From the NCBI GenBank assembly GCA_026120185.1, contig JANUWF010001636.1, forward strand, positions 2,480,001-2,544,000: a DNA stretch of 64,000 bases, in the 5' to 3' direction. This document shows positions 41,594 to 55,228 of this stretch, one piece after another. Source of the stretch: Voacanga thouarsii (Eukaryota > Streptophyta > Magnoliopsida > Gentianales > Apocynaceae). Every line of letters begins with the position of its first letter. The first letter of the stretch is position 1. The position numbers and the translations under genes are program-made. The notes under the pieces are model-generated. The model searched no databases. It had not been told where the DNA came from and saw only the letters and a list, made by a program, of their open reading frames with translations.

Positions 41594-43479
41594 GTATGCA
41601 TATGTATATATGAAAGCATCAACTATATTTCAATTACTTAGCTAACTATTTGGCCAAGAGAGAAGTCACAACGGCAGCTAAAAGGTAATCATCAATCTAG
41701 CTTTTTCTTTATATGTATATTTCATGATAATTTAGTACATCAATTGTAACCAGTATCGTCTTGTATAAAACTAGCCATCACTAGAGTCTCCAACCTCTTC
41801 TTTTTCTCCGTGGTCCCTTAGGGTCAGGAGGGGGAAGACAAATCACAACCTCCTCATCGTAGGAGTAACTTTGCAGCTGATGATCTTAAGCTGCCAATAC
41901 TCCTAATTCCCTTTGAAAATATGTTCATTCAAAAATAATGCAATGCAGGCATCAATATTTTGCACATAATAATGACATTTGCTATACTGCAAATATTTCT
42001 ACCTATAGCATGGGATATCTGCTATGAATATAAATCTTGATACTTCCACTCACTATGTGAATAAGAGAATGATTCTTGGATACACCATGATTTTAATAGC
42101 TTTTCAGACCTCAGGAAACCACTGTTCATGATGCACTGCAAGGGTTTTTGCTAAGGAAATTACTCACCAAAGATCTAAACTTGCTTGCCATTAGTAGAAA
42201 TATAACAGTTACTAATTTCGACAAGTCTCAAGGGAAGAAAAAAAATGAAAAAGAGAGAGAGAGAGAGAGTGAGAAAGGGATGGGAAAGTGGGGGGAGGAG
42301 GAGAGGGGGAGGTGGGGGTGTTCCATTTACTTTCCTGCCAAAGACTTTGTCAAAAGATAAACGAGAACAAGATGTAGAAAGGGAACTGAACGGGGTGAGC
42401 AAATCTGTTAAGGGTGTATTGTCCTAATCCGAAAGTACTTTGGTATGGGGACAGAAATTTCGAATCTTGGAAAGTTCATTCATTTTTAGGTTTCTTTACA
42501 TTGTTACCAAATCTAGCATCTATCGCCTTTAATCTTAACAAATATCATGCGTACGTTAACCTACCTCAACATCCACATTGATGTCATCCATTAACAATGA
42601 ACATCATTCTCATCTTCAAGAAACTGCACATTAAACCTTGGCATTCAGAACCAACAGGTCTTATTTCTCTACGGATCACATCCATGCACGTCTCTCCAAT
42701 CACTTGCTTTTACTGGCTGTGTCTTCCCTAATGTCTCTATCTCTGTGTGTCTGTGTGTGTGAGAGAAAGAGATGTGAAGCGAGCAGCTTGTTCTTCTTTC
42801 GTGCACTTTTGGGACTGTAATGCCAAACTGCCATTTGCCACTGCATGGATGAGTTGCAGAGCTGGACCGCCAGCACCCATTTTATTGAGTTTTTTTTTTA
42901 ATCTCTTTTCTTACTATATAATTTTGAAGCAAGATCAAAATTTTAGTATTTTCAGCTAAGTGTGGCTATATATAAATATTGAACCAAAACAAACACGAAA
43001 TCTGCGATTTCGTCCCGAATTTATCCGGCAAGGAAACGGAGAAATGGGAAAAAAGTAGATTCGAGTTCAAAACCAAGGAGAAAGCAAAGTAGAAATCAGA
43101 CCTAAAATAGAAAAACTCATGAAGAATGAAGGAAGAAACACCGCAGAATATGCCAATGCACACATCCACATGTGGCACAAAAAACCAACCTCTTGAAAAA
43201 CGGCAAAAGAAAAAGGGTTAACCAGAAACATAGAATAATACAAAATATTATTAATCGAAACAAAATCATAATGGAAATTCGAAACAAAAATAACAATATC
43301 CAACTTCTTGGTCACAATTTGTTTCTCTTGGGTTCCTTTTCGTTTTCTACTTCAATGGGTCAAAAGAGATCAGCGATAAGATTAATGTATGTTGAATGGC
43401 AGGCAACAATGGACATTTTGTTAAGAGAAGAGATCAAAAGCAGAGCTCTTGGCCAGTCTAAAGAGAGAGGACAAGCACT
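39827..43479. other. Intergenic, no gene recognised
   Basis: Contains a (TA)n tract at 41552-41590, GA runs near 42255-42270 and moderate-GC stretches around 40480-41100 without a supported exon chain. The part adjoining 43479 is the 3' flank of the SHI-related gene. Confidence 0.4.
41552..41590. repeat. (TA)n microsatellite
   Basis: About 19 perfect TA units. Confidence 0.95.
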
Positions 43480-44928
43480 TTAAGATCTTGGTGGTGGAAA
43501 GAATTGCGTACCGGCCATGAAAGCAGTGAGTGGAGTTGGGTACACAGAAGGGTCAAGCATTGTAATAGCAGGGTTGCCAGTGGTAGCAGCAGTGTTGGAG
43601 GTGGTGGCGGCAGCTGATGCTATGAGATTAAGTGGTGGTTGACCTGCACCGCCCGAGGAGCCCTCACCACCCCCGGAGTAGCGGCTTTCAACGCCTTGAT
43701 CGTAGAGAATTCCCTTGAAAACGTGACCTCCTATGTTAACAGCTGTCTGATAAGCGTACTGCTCTTCTGCATCGTCCATGGCACTCACTCTTACGCAGCG
43801 AAAAACCGCTGGAGAATTCACTTCAGCCGGAAAGTGACCACCCACGTCTAACCCTAGTCAAAACCCAACAAAATCAGAGAAAATCAGAACCAAATGTTGA
43901 ACATCCTTTTCAAGCAAAGTAGAAAATTTTTATGTCCAAGAAAGCAGTTTCACTTATTAGTCTTTTTCGTCAGTTTTACTCCGTAACAGTGGCTGAATCG
44001 AAGGAGAGAAAATGGCCACAAGAAAAGAAAAAGAGGGGGAAAAAAAAAAGTTGGTGATGACCATGGAAGGTGGACTTCATTAATCACACGCAAAGATTAC
44101 ACGACACGATCAAAGGTCTTGTTGGATAGTATGACTTAAAAGGTAAACTAAACACAAGTGTGTAGATTGCCTCTCTCCTGTCCTGTATAGATTTCTATAG
44201 CATTAGCGGTGCCCGATGAGCGCTTCCACCTATACCTAATACCTATCGCGAGTTCAATTGATGAACCCATCAAATCCATGGTGCTTATTTTCCAATTTGA
44301 TTTTGTTTGTATTGAAGACTACAACGTTACCTGACGTGGATGTGGGCAAACGGGTGCAAGCAAGAGTGGAAGAGCTCGGATTCTCTCTCTGCCTTTTGGA
44401 ATTCTCCCCTCTCTGCAAGCTCAACTGTTGATTTTGTTGCTGCTGTTGCAGAACCGCGAGCTGTTGTTGCCTCTCCCGCCTTTTGGCAGCAGGAACCCAG
44501 GTACTCTTAACGTGTGTTTGGCACTGAAACCCTCGGCTCTTGCAGCAAGTTCTGCACCTGAGATATGCACAGTCCTTCTTGGCCTGGTTCCCACAGTCTT
44601 GGCAATTCATACCCCCTCCTCCTCCAACTCCTCCGCTACTACCTCCGTGCCTCATCAGCCTAAACCCTCCTGATCTATACGATGAATCATCACCAATACT
44701 ACCACTACCACTACCACTACTGATGATTCTCCTACTGGGACCCACTGAGAAATCGACATCTTGCACTTGATGATGGTGTTGTATCCTTTGTTGATGCAAA
44801 TGATAGTACTGCTGCCATAGCTCAAAACCCTTGTTGTAGATCTCTTCGTTCTTGAACAAATACAAGCTATTCGTAGTGTCTGGCTCTGGTTCTTGCTCTT
44901 TACCACCTAGAGAGAACAACCCAGACAT
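43480..44928 (-). CDS. SHI-related sequence (SRS/STY) zinc-finger transcription factor
   Basis: Two exons on the minus strand: 44928-44331 and 43853-43480 (972 nt, 323 residues). The RING-like C3HC3H zinc finger spans about residues 109-139 ([12 protein letters not shown], then [17 protein letters not shown]), followed by [13 protein letters not shown]. The plant-specific IGGH dimerisation domain lies at about 214-252 (FRCVRV, then [15 protein letters not shown]). Both are diagnostic of the SHI/STYLISH/LRP1 family. These activate auxin biosynthesis genes (YUCCA) and control style, stamen and lateral organ development. The N-terminus [11 protein letters not shown] and [16 protein letters not shown] resemble the SRS5/STY group. 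A glutamine-rich stretch (about 155-171) and a glycine-rich stretch (95-106) flank the finger. I cannot fix the orthologue. Confidence 0.93.
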
Positions 44929-45425
44929 TTTCTAATCCTAGAAGCTAGCTCTAACCTCAACTTTGAGAGAAAATCCATAGCAAAACAAAAAAAAACCTCA
45001 GTCTAGAGAAGTTTGGCTATGAAACCACCAAAGATCTCTGGCTTCTGATCAATTTCCTTAATGGGTTTAGAGCTGAGGGTGGTGTTGTTGGTGGCTTGGT
45101 TTGTAGTAGGAGTAAGTACTACACCTCTCTTGTGCGAATGTATTCTGCTTTCTTCTCTTTCTATTCTACTATGCTAAAATTCTGACTCACTCCCAGTGTG
45201 TGTATGTATGTGTTTTTTACGGGGCTTTGTTTTCCTGCAGCTTTTCAGGACAAATTTAGGAATTTTTTTAGGGCAAGGAAGATCGTTCCTTCCCCTCTTG
45301 ACTTCTTCACTTGAATTCTTTGTCTTTCTTTGCTAGCATTAAAGTCACAGCCCCTGCAACGCCGCCATGGCCACTCTGCAACCTCAATTTAAGACAGCAA
45401 CAGCTCCATTTTAACTCCTCTCTCA

Positions 45426-45448
45426 CTCTCTCTCTCTCTCTCTCTCTC
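45426..45448. repeat. (CT)n microsatellite upstream of SRS gene
   Basis: About 11 CT units on the plus strand, hence GA on the gene's coding strand. GA/CT tracts in plant promoters can bind BBR/BPC proteins; a role here is speculative. Confidence 0.9.
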
Positions 45449-48400
45449 AAGAACTATACTACTAATACTAGCTCCTAGTAGAGAGCTGTTGATTGAGCAG
45501 AACAAAAATTTTACCACTTGGTTCTACAGTCGTCTTGCAGTTTGCAATAAAATCCTCTCATTAAGAGAGATTGAATCCTAGCCCTGTGCTGGATGATCAA
45601 ACGGCAAGCCTTCATCCACGTGGTACAGCATCAGCTTTTGCTTATTCGTCCTTGCACCGGAAAACCCGCTCTACTTTTTTTTCTGACCGTTCCTATAATT
45701 AAGATCGATTTACTATTATTAATTTCCAAAGGACCCATATCACTCTACCAAAAGAGGAAACAGTATGCTACGGTAACATTGCTAATTCTTCTCTCACAGA
45801 CCAATCAATGGACGATGATTAGGTAATTCGGCTAGGTCGCGACCTACACAGTCCGTAAGTTCTCTCAAGCAACGTGAGAAGTTTAGGTTAAACTTAATTT
45901 TTATTTTTTATTTTTACTATAAATTACTATTCTTTGGCAAGACGAATAGAAATTTGTAGAAGACTAATCTTTAATTGACAATGCCACGTTAGCTAAATAA
46001 AATAATGTGCTTTTTTACATGTTTTAGAAAAAATTAAAAAAAATTATGTTCAATTATAATTCTTTGTGTAATCATTTTAAGTTTGACTTATTATGTATCA
46101 AGTTTTGCTTATAGGAATATTGAGAGATGGGATGGAAGGGGGGAAAATAGAGTGCTCTATTTAGAGGTCAACCCCCGTTGATAGTAACAGAAGTGATGTA
46201 ACGCATAGAGGGCCGAACTGAAGTTATATACACTAGCATCAATAATGCATGGATCAATTAACATACACTATATTCTGTATTATTTATATTCTTTACAAGG
46301 GTATAAGAGTAGTAGTGTCTGTGTAAAGGGTACACACATAGATCCATAGGCAAAAAATTGCTTCACTTTATGTATGCAAGTTTCATATATATGCTTGTGT
46401 ATTCGAGATCATCATAGGTTAGGCATTATCTTACATAGGAATGAGCATAAAGAAACCATGAGCAAATAGGCTTTCTAGTATCGTGAAATAGAGATTTTAA
46501 TTTTAAATTATAAATTAAATATTTGATCAATAATCATATAATGAAAATTTGACATGATTTTTATAAATATAGATACACGAGACTTGCAATTGCTTTTTTA
46601 AGTCTTGTTTCCTTTTGCTTTTGTAAGGTGTATGGATCGATGCTGCAAGATTTAATGAGGAACATATTTGACCACGGCTCTCTCAAGGTATGAATATGCT
46701 TAAATCAATTCCTGTTAATAAGTGAATTCTGGCAAAGGAGAAAGGTAGAGGAAGAACATTGTCTCGAGTCCTTAAAAAGGTCAATTTATACTTTTACTTT
46801 CACAAATTTAAGCTTAATCAATCCTTTTTAAGAGCCAATTAGAAATGATCATAGACTTGTACCAAACTTGGCATGCACTCCAAAATCATTTGATTGAAGA
46901 AGATTTTGAATTTGTGCACATGAACTAAACAAAAAGGTTGATCCTCAAAGCTTTTCTGGTCTTTTAAATTAAAAAATTTTTGAACGATCAATTTTCATTA
47001 ACCATTTTACTTATTAGACACGATCTGTTTACTTCAAAATCAAAAAGTTGCTCATAATTATATAAACCAGTGTCTTCACATGACACATTTGATATAAAGC
47101 GCGATATCTGTTCCTAGTATAAAAATAAATGTTTGATTATATTCTCTAATAACAATTTGAAAACCAATTTTTATGTTTCAACAATGCCTATTCCCACAAC
47201 TTCACCATCAACTGTCTTACTCTCATCTTTTAATTCATAGAAGCATATTCTGATACTAATGATAGAAAAAGAAAACTATGAGAAGCAGCTAGTAACATAA
47301 TTTTTTTTTTCCTGGTGAAAGAGGAGGGTGAGAAGATGATTAAGAATAAGAAAGACCACATGGGAAAAAAACAAGTTGGAAAGGTACAAAAGATTGATGG
47401 TCGAGAATTGGAATGGATATAGAAGAAGCAAATACTAGGGATAAGGTGCTTTTTCCCCCCAATTTATAATTATATGCCATTTTATAAAATAAAAATATAT
47501 TTATTATTGTTATTCTAATTATATCTTTATCATTTATTACTTTACAAAATTCTAACATTAAATAATTTTTTATTTTCAAATAAACTCTGTAATTTTTAAT
47601 AAAAATCAATATTTTTTAACTTTCTTAATATGTATCAATTCTTTAAAAATAAGTAGAACAGACAATGCATTAAATAATGATATTTATTTTGTAATACGTT
47701 ATACCAAAAAAAAAATCACTTTATAGCAATTTTGCCTCCAAAAAAAGACAAAAAAAAAAAAGAGAAAACACAATAGTAGAAGATTTAATCTTTTGCAGGG
47801 TTGCTTTATTCCTAATCATTTTAGGCACCTAAACATTCCCTCGTTCTATTGCTAGTCAAGATTATATAGAGACATTTTCATCAAAAACTTTCCTACACTA
47901 AGTGCACTTAAGAGTCCCATTGATATGACACGAACTTGCCAAAGGACCTACTCTAAAACTGCAGCTTCCTTCCTTACACTCCCATTGCCTCGTGACTCTC
48001 TAATCTTGTCTCAATATATTGGTCACGGGCTAGTCACTAGAGGCAGGCCCGACCTTATATTCTTAGAATTGTCTAACACGTGAGTTTCCTTAATCAGTGG
48101 CTGTAATTATTTTTTATTATCAATTATTTATTCGGGTACGAACCAATGACGGCCCAAATCCACAGCCGGACCTCGTGGTCAAGGCGTTGCCAAAATCTAT
48201 TTAGAATCTTATGCCCTGCCATCCCGGCAACCTAGTATAGCACTCTTATTTAAAATAATAACTTAAAGATAGAGTATTTAATTTAATTAAAAATATAATA
48301 ATAATTTAATAATTAAATATTTAACTTATAATATAAAAATTTAAAAATTAAACCTCGTCCGAGTGTAATTATATATATATATATATATGTCAAGTGGAAA

Positions 48401-50016
48401 GTAATTGTTCGATAATAAATTTTATATTTTATAATATTAAAATGAAAAAAAAAACTATGGAACATTGGGGGAAAAAAATAATATATGACTAAGGAAACGT
48501 GAAAAGAAAAGCACTAACCAGTTACTGAAATTCAATGATAAGTCCGTACTATATTTTTTTTATAATTTAATTTTTAGGGGCCCGAGGTTTTTCTTTTTAC
48601 TATTTGAACCCCTTTTCTTTCTGTCTCTCTCTTCCTATCTGCGGCAGATTATTTATATTTCGAATCATTATCCATTATAGTAGTATATATTATTCTGAGG
48701 TAAACAGTTGCATGATTAGCTGCCATGAAAATCGACGACTTCTTTATTTTGATTGGTTGGTTCGGAGATTTTCTCTTTTTTTCTTTTAAACCTTTTGTCT
48801 ATAAAAGCCGAAAGGTAAATAATTGTTTTATGAAATCCTTCTTTTTTGGTTTTTTTTTTTTTTACTGACTGTAGTAATTTAATACTGCAATAATAACCTA
48901 TTAGCAGTAGTAGCAGTAAATTCTTTTTCCAAAGTTTGTTTTAGTCATGGTTATAGCTTTAGGCTCGAATCCATTTGAGCGTGACATTCTTATGATTAAC
49001 TTGTAATTATAATAAGTAAATCAGCTAAAGCTAAATTAAACTTTTGTCATGTCACATAATCTTTCCTCGACCTCGTTCCTGAGGTTTTGCCAGTTAAATT
49101 GCTGAATTTCACGATCTTTCTTTTCTTTTTATTCTTTTCCCCCCTTTTTTAATTAGTTACATTACAAAATTTGTAGATTCTAAATTAGAAACGTAATAAA
49201 AAATTTAACAAGAAATAGACAAGTTACATAAATAAAATATTAAAAGATAATATTATAATATTTAAAAAATTTTAAAAAGTGAACAAAAGATAAAATTTAT
49301 TTAAAAAGAAATTAGAATTTTAAAAAATTTTAAACAGTGAAAGTCACTTCCGCGCCTGATTGGTTTGAATCATGCAGACTACCTTAAGAAATACACATCT
49401 TATTGATTGAACTATCAAGATAAGGAATATAGGAGTATTACTTTCAAGCAAGAAAAGAAACTATCTTGGAATTTTCAGGGGATTGTTTTCCACTCTACCA
49501 AAGGAAAGAGAAAGAAAAGGGGGAATGGTATGCGGGATATGGGACCTGGGATAGAGGATATGGACATTCCAGAAAATCTGCTGAGAGAACAGAAATTTGA
49601 TAGATAGTATATGTTTGTTTTGGTACGTTGGCCTTCGCAGAGAGGGACTGAAAAAACTGAAGAAAGGAGGCCGGAGAGGTAAAATCAAATTTATTGCGGT
49701 GTAGTATAGTTTGATTGGAGTACGTAAGAGGGCAGAAAGGAACGGAAAAGAAAAGAAAGAACTGGGCGATGAATGGATATATGTGCAAGTCCCAATAATT
49801 GTGTCTCTGCCATTCTCTTCTCGAGCCCTGTGCTCGGCTTTTACCCCGATTGACTCTCCTCTCCTTATGTTTCCTTCTCTTTCAGTCTTCAGAATCCTGA
49901 AAGCTCAGACACCTCCCCTGCCCGGCTATCCCTGCCATCTTTCTACTTCTACTTTCTCTCCCACGCCTCGCTAATATTGACCCTCAAACGGAAAGTTTAT
50001 TCTTCTCCAGTAACCC

Positions 50017-50019
<3 letters not shown>

Positions 50020-50050
<31 letters not shown>
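50020..50050. repeat. (TA)n microsatellite
   Basis: About 15 perfect TA units. Confidence 0.95.
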
Positions 50051-50053
<3 letters not shown>

Positions 50054-50582
50054 ACGGTCCAAGAAGCTTATATCCTCGTAGATACCTTTCTTCATACGTA
50101 CATTGCTTCTTGAGATTCTGGCTTAGCATTTAGGTTCTTATAAGGTCCAAAGGGAAGGGAAGGAAGAAACAACCTCTGCAGGGTGACTAAGAATGATTGA
50201 ATCATAGGTTAAGACACTGCATTAATCGCAAGACATTTAAGGGACTGTGAATAAACACATGGATGACGGTGTAGAGTACTATTACGGTCTCGAGGATGAT
50301 GGAAGAGTCATTGAGTGTGGCACTGTGTTGTTACTGTTGTACTTGGTATTGTTCTTTGAGTTAGGAAGCCACCTTGTCACAATCACTCAATAACTATGCC
50401 TTAATTTATTGTTTGATGTATACTCATCACCGGCAACCTTTACTTGGTCAATTCCAAAATGTATGCATGCCCATCCACAATAGTTTTACCAATGTTTTCT
50501 AAAATTGATATTTTCTATCTGCCTATTACGTATTTTTATATATATAATGTTATCAAATTTAGATTCTAATGTATTCAACGTA

Positions 50583-50866
50583 CTCTTTTTATTTTAAAAT
50601 ATTTATTTATAAAATTTTTTACATATAAATTTAAAGTATTAAAAATAATTCTATAATTTAAATAAAATTTATATTTTATTTATATTAAAAATACAATAAT
50701 TATTAATAAAAATTCTCAAGAAGTAAAAAAAAGAGTTTTAGAAAGTTATTTAATTGATTTAAAATAAATGAATGTAAAATAGGAAGAAATTAATCATTAA
50801 TTTTAAATATATATATTTTAAAATAAAATAAAAAAATCATGAATAAATATTTTGAAATAGAGAAAG
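50583..50866. mobile_element. Stowaway-like MITE
   Basis: A 284-bp AT-rich segment flanked by TA (50581-50582 and 50867-50868). The two ends, one inverted, match at 21 of 25 bases; both end in the shared stretch AAAATATTTATT, and the four differences are transitions. It has no coding capacity. Confidence 0.75.
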
Positions 50867-53292
50867 TATTAAATTCTACTTTTATTTATTCCCTCAATAA
50901 TGTAAATAAGTGCACTGTGATGATTATTATACTATTCATCATTTTAGAGTTTTTTATATAAGAGGAAAGAATATTGATCAATATCTTTAATTATATGTTT
51001 TAGATGAATACAAACATCTTAGATTTCTAAAATTATACATAAATTATTAAAATTAACAATTTCTTTCCCTAATTTAATCCATTATTTTAAAAAAATAGAC
51101 AAAAACTCTTGAACTAAAATTCAATCTCTCAAATTTCTTCTTTTCACACTCTTTCCTCTGTTCAAACCCTAGGCATGTGATTGGATACTAATCATTCTCA
51201 ATTTAAAATAACATTAATATAAATAATTTTTTCTATAATTATCATATACTCATAAATGATAATATCTTTTTTTATTAATCTTACTTAAATCCCATATTAA
51301 TCTCAAAATTTTAATATTTTTATACGTAACATTTGAATAAATTTTTATTCACCTATACAAACAATTCAATAGTTTTCTCTCTTCAAATTTCAAATACTTT
51401 CCTTCCAATCCCTTCAATCCACATGCAATACATAGGGTATGTATGGGTGGTTGTGGGTTATAAAACATACAAAATTATAAATCCAAAAGAGGAAGGTACG
51501 GATTCGTAGTGTTTAAGGTGTGGATGCTGCTACGGCACAGTTGTCTATGGATTCTGTAATCTATATGTATTTTGATGAAGCATCCATCTTACTGTAGTCT
51601 ATATTTGGAAAGTTCATTCAGAAGTCACGATATAGTACGGATAATGGCTTGGACCCCCTACCCCCCCAACCCCGGCCCTTCCTAAGTCCTTTTTAGTAGT
51701 ACTACTCCAACTACGTTTCTTAAGCAAAGCCGTAAGCTGTAGTCCCAAGTGCCAGTGACTAAAGAAAGAAGGGCCCAGAGAAGAAAAAAAAAATGGTCCA
51801 CATCCAAGTCATCACAAAGGGGGTGGGTCCGCGTCAACTTAGATGGGCCCCATAAACGAAAAATTCTTATGAAAATCGAATTTAGAGTGAATCACAATTT
51901 TTAAAAAAATATATAATATACAAAGTATGTAATACAATAATTAAAACAGATGATTTACCTTGAATCTAAAACTTCCCCCCTAAACTCTGTCCATCTGAAC
52001 AACATCAAAGTTTAAAATTATATTATTAGATTAATTATATATATTTTTTTGTCCTAAAAAATAGAAACGATCAAAAACGAATTTGTAAAATAGAAATATT
52101 AAAAATATTCGTGATAAAGTGTTATTTAAAAAAATTATATTACGTATTAACAATTAGTAATTATATAATAATATTAGACTTGGTTTTGGTATTCTATAAT
52201 TAATATGACTTTTGGATGGATGATGATTTTTGTAGGCTTCTCTTTAAGTTTAAGCAGATGATTTGATTATTGGTTTCGCAGTAGCCGTTTTCGGCCATAA
52301 CGTGGCGCGCAGCGGCGCCCATCACGTGTTTACCCCCACTTGAGCTGAAGCTATACGATCCTGACCCCGGAATCAACTTGGACAGCGCTGTTATAATATG
52401 CCGCCATGATACTATGTGAGGAGATATTGCAAATGTGAATATGAATGTGGTATTTACAATGATGGAATTATGGGTGGGTAACGTTTTTCTATAGAATTTT
52501 TTATTTTTAAAAAAATTAAAAAGTTTTAAAAATTCTTTAATTTTTAATTTTTTAAAAATTATAATATTATTTTTAATATATCTTTTTATATAACTTACTT
52601 CTTCATATCAATTTCTAATTTCATTTTTAGATATTTATATATTTATAAAAAAGCGTAATGGTTAAATAATTAGTACAAGATGATAGTAAGGTAAATAAAA
52701 ACATGTAATGTATGTTTGTTTGAGCTTTATGTGTAGAGTTTTGTAACTAAATTTGGGATGCGATCATTGAATTAATTTATTTTATTCTAAAATATTGTGC
52801 TCTAATTAAGGGTGAAATGGTCATTTATTTCCCCACTCAAAAACTTGATGAAAAGCCTTCTTTACTTGTTTTGGAATGGACTTTTCTATAGAAAGACATT
52901 TTTCACTTCAATAAAATAAAAATAAACATTAAAGAGAATATCCTATTTCAGTTTTTTTTTTACTGAATAAATATTACTTTTTCCGTTTATTTTTATCTAC
53001 CTATTTTAACTGATTCCTAAGTTTTAAGAAAAATAAATTTTTTTTATTAATTAATTAATATTTTCTATTTGAACCCTCAAAGAATCTCTCTCTTTATTAA
53101 AAGTAATTAAATTTTAAAACTTTATGTATTATAAGTATATTTAATTTACTTTTATTTTTTACTACAAGTGTACAAGACTCATTATATTAAATAAGAGTAT
53201 TTGTAAAAAAATAATAATTAATATAGTTTTGATTTGCTGATAAGATAAATAAATTAAAATAAAAATCTTAACTAAAATCAACAGAAAAAAAA
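50867..53292. other. Intergenic, AT-rich
   Basis: No exon chain. A GC-richer patch at about 52280-52400 and C-rich stretches near 51650-51680 stand out. Nothing else is supported. Confidence 0.4.
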
Positions 53293-53565
53293 ATGAAGAA
53301 AGTAGCTTTGACATTCATCCCACTCATTCTATTCTATTTCAGCATACTAATATGTTATGAACAGACTCAAGAGTTGACTACGGTCAGGCTGGCGGATGGG
53401 ACCAATTCGGTCATATCAATTTGGAGTTTGGATGATATCGTTTTGGGCCGTTTGTTAGATGGGCATTTGATGGATGAAGACCCAAACAGTACGGGCCAAT
53501 TGGTGCGAATTTGCTACTTACAATTCTTCTCTCCAGACTCCTGGGCCGGGTTTGTTCTTGTATGA
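53293..53565 (+). CDS. Small ORF with signal-peptide-like N-terminus, unknown
   Basis: A 90-codon ORF. It starts MKKVALTFIPLILFYFSIL, a lysine pair followed by a hydrophobic stretch to about residue 21, which looks like a secretion signal. The remainder (LADGTNSVISIWSLDDIVLG) matches no family I recognise. Local composition is less AT-rich than its surroundings. It could be a small secreted protein, a first exon of a larger gene, or chance. No splice partner was found. Confidence 0.2.
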   Translation: MKKVALTFIPLILFYFSILICYEQTQELTTVRLADGTNSVISIWSLDDIVLGRLLDGHLMDEDPNSTGQLVRICYLQFFSPDSWAGFVLV

Positions 53566-54570
53566 GTGTTTAAATTCATTCTAAGCTACTTCAGTGCTGC
53601 TTTGGAAGGAGAGCGCGTGGAGGGAAAGTAGGCCAACTGGTTTGTTTGGGTGTTAAAGTATGCTTGGTCACAAGGATTGAACCAAAAACTTAGTTCGAGG
53701 GAGAGGAAAATCATATGAATAGATATATTAGAAAATAATGTTATAATTTTTAAAATTTTTTTAACAAATGGAGGGACGAAAGGTAAATTTTAGTGGGATT
53801 TAAAAAAAAAAAATCATTTTCTTAGGGTAAAAATAGATTTTTTTTTTATAAAAAATTTTAGAGGTGGGCACCACCCTTGCCTCTCGGTATTTCCGTCTCT
53901 ATTTAGTTGGAATGAAAAGAGAGAAGAAAAAAGAAGAGGATGTAAATCAGAAAGTAAATAGATAATTTACAGTATTTAGGTAAGAAAGAAAGATGGAAGG
54001 GACGTAAAAAAAAATAATAATTCATTCAAATTTGAATATTGGGATATAAATCAAAATAATACTTGTTATTTAACTTTTTTCTATTTTAACTAAAAAATAA
54101 AAATAAATTATATTTACTCTCTTTAATAAAAATAAAAATTATCATTTCTTTCTTTTTCCCCTCGCCTCCTCTCCTCATCTGTGAACTGAGAAGAAAGGAA
54201 AATAAATGGGGTCATGGTGGATCAGCCCAAATATCCAAATATCCATCTACCCAAGTTCATAGGGCTATGGTCCTCATGGATCCAATCAATAAATCTGACT
54301 TGCTTGTGAAAATCACGGCCCATAGCCCAAGGCCACATGGCTCCAGAGGTAAGGACGTAAGGTAGATATTTGAATGAAATTAAATGTAATAAATAAATTT
54401 ATATATATGAATTTAAATGGGTAGTAAATATTTATTTTTGTTTAACAAATAATATATTAACTTATTATTTTTAATTAAATATGTTGATGGTAGAACTTTA
54501 GGAATGATAATTTCCTTGCATAAATTGGGAGCTTTACACCTTAGCCCACTAGGTAGGGTCGGGCTGGGAA
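53566..54570. other. Intergenic
   Basis: No coding exon or clear element recognised. Confidence 0.4.
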
Positions 54571-55193
54571 TAGGGATAGCATGATCCCCGGCCTGCTTGG
54601 CCCGTCCCCGTCTCCACTTGGTCCGGTCAGCCTGTATAATCGTATGTATAAAAATTATAATTTATATTATATATATATATATATATATATAATACATACT
54701 ATATAGTATGTGTATATATTTATATACATAGTATATATATTAATTATATAATGTGTGTGTATATGTCTTGTACTATATCTACTTAATCATGATAAGGTAA
54801 AAAATGACTTAATCTATAAAATTATAGATTCTTACATGAGATAATAATATATCTATATTAATAAATTTGTAATTTTAATACATTAACAAATAACATGCTA
54901 ACAAATAATATAATATTTAGGATAGTAAGACACTATGAACATTTTATTTTTCATTAATATTCTAAACATTATAATCTTTTTATAAATTTAAATTGATATT
55001 AATAATATTATTTTAATATTACTCCATAATTTATTTATTCTTATTTCTTTAATATTCAAAAATATTCTTTATTTATTCTTATTCCTCTAATACTGTAAAC
55101 ATTATATATATATTTTTATCTTTTTAAATAATTTGACTAATAGTATGTTAGATAATTTTATTCATAAAAATTCTTATTCTTAGATTTTTTTAT

Positions 55194-55228
<35 letters not shown>

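Larger units (their letters stand above)
44929..50582. other. SRS upstream region and AT-rich intergenic DNA
   Basis: Holds the SHI-related gene promoter and leader, a (CT)n tract at 45426-45448 (about 500 bp upstream of the start codon), and (TA)n at 50020-50050. No exon chain recognised. Confidence 0.4.

Noticed and set aside
43639..43851. Plus-strand ORF opposite SHI-related exon 2
   Set aside because: It lies antisense to a strongly supported exon and has no homology of its own.
52977..53260. Another Stowaway-like MITE starting CTTTTTCCGTTTATTTTTATC after TA
   Set aside because: No matching inverted right end flanked by TA could be found within 600 bp.
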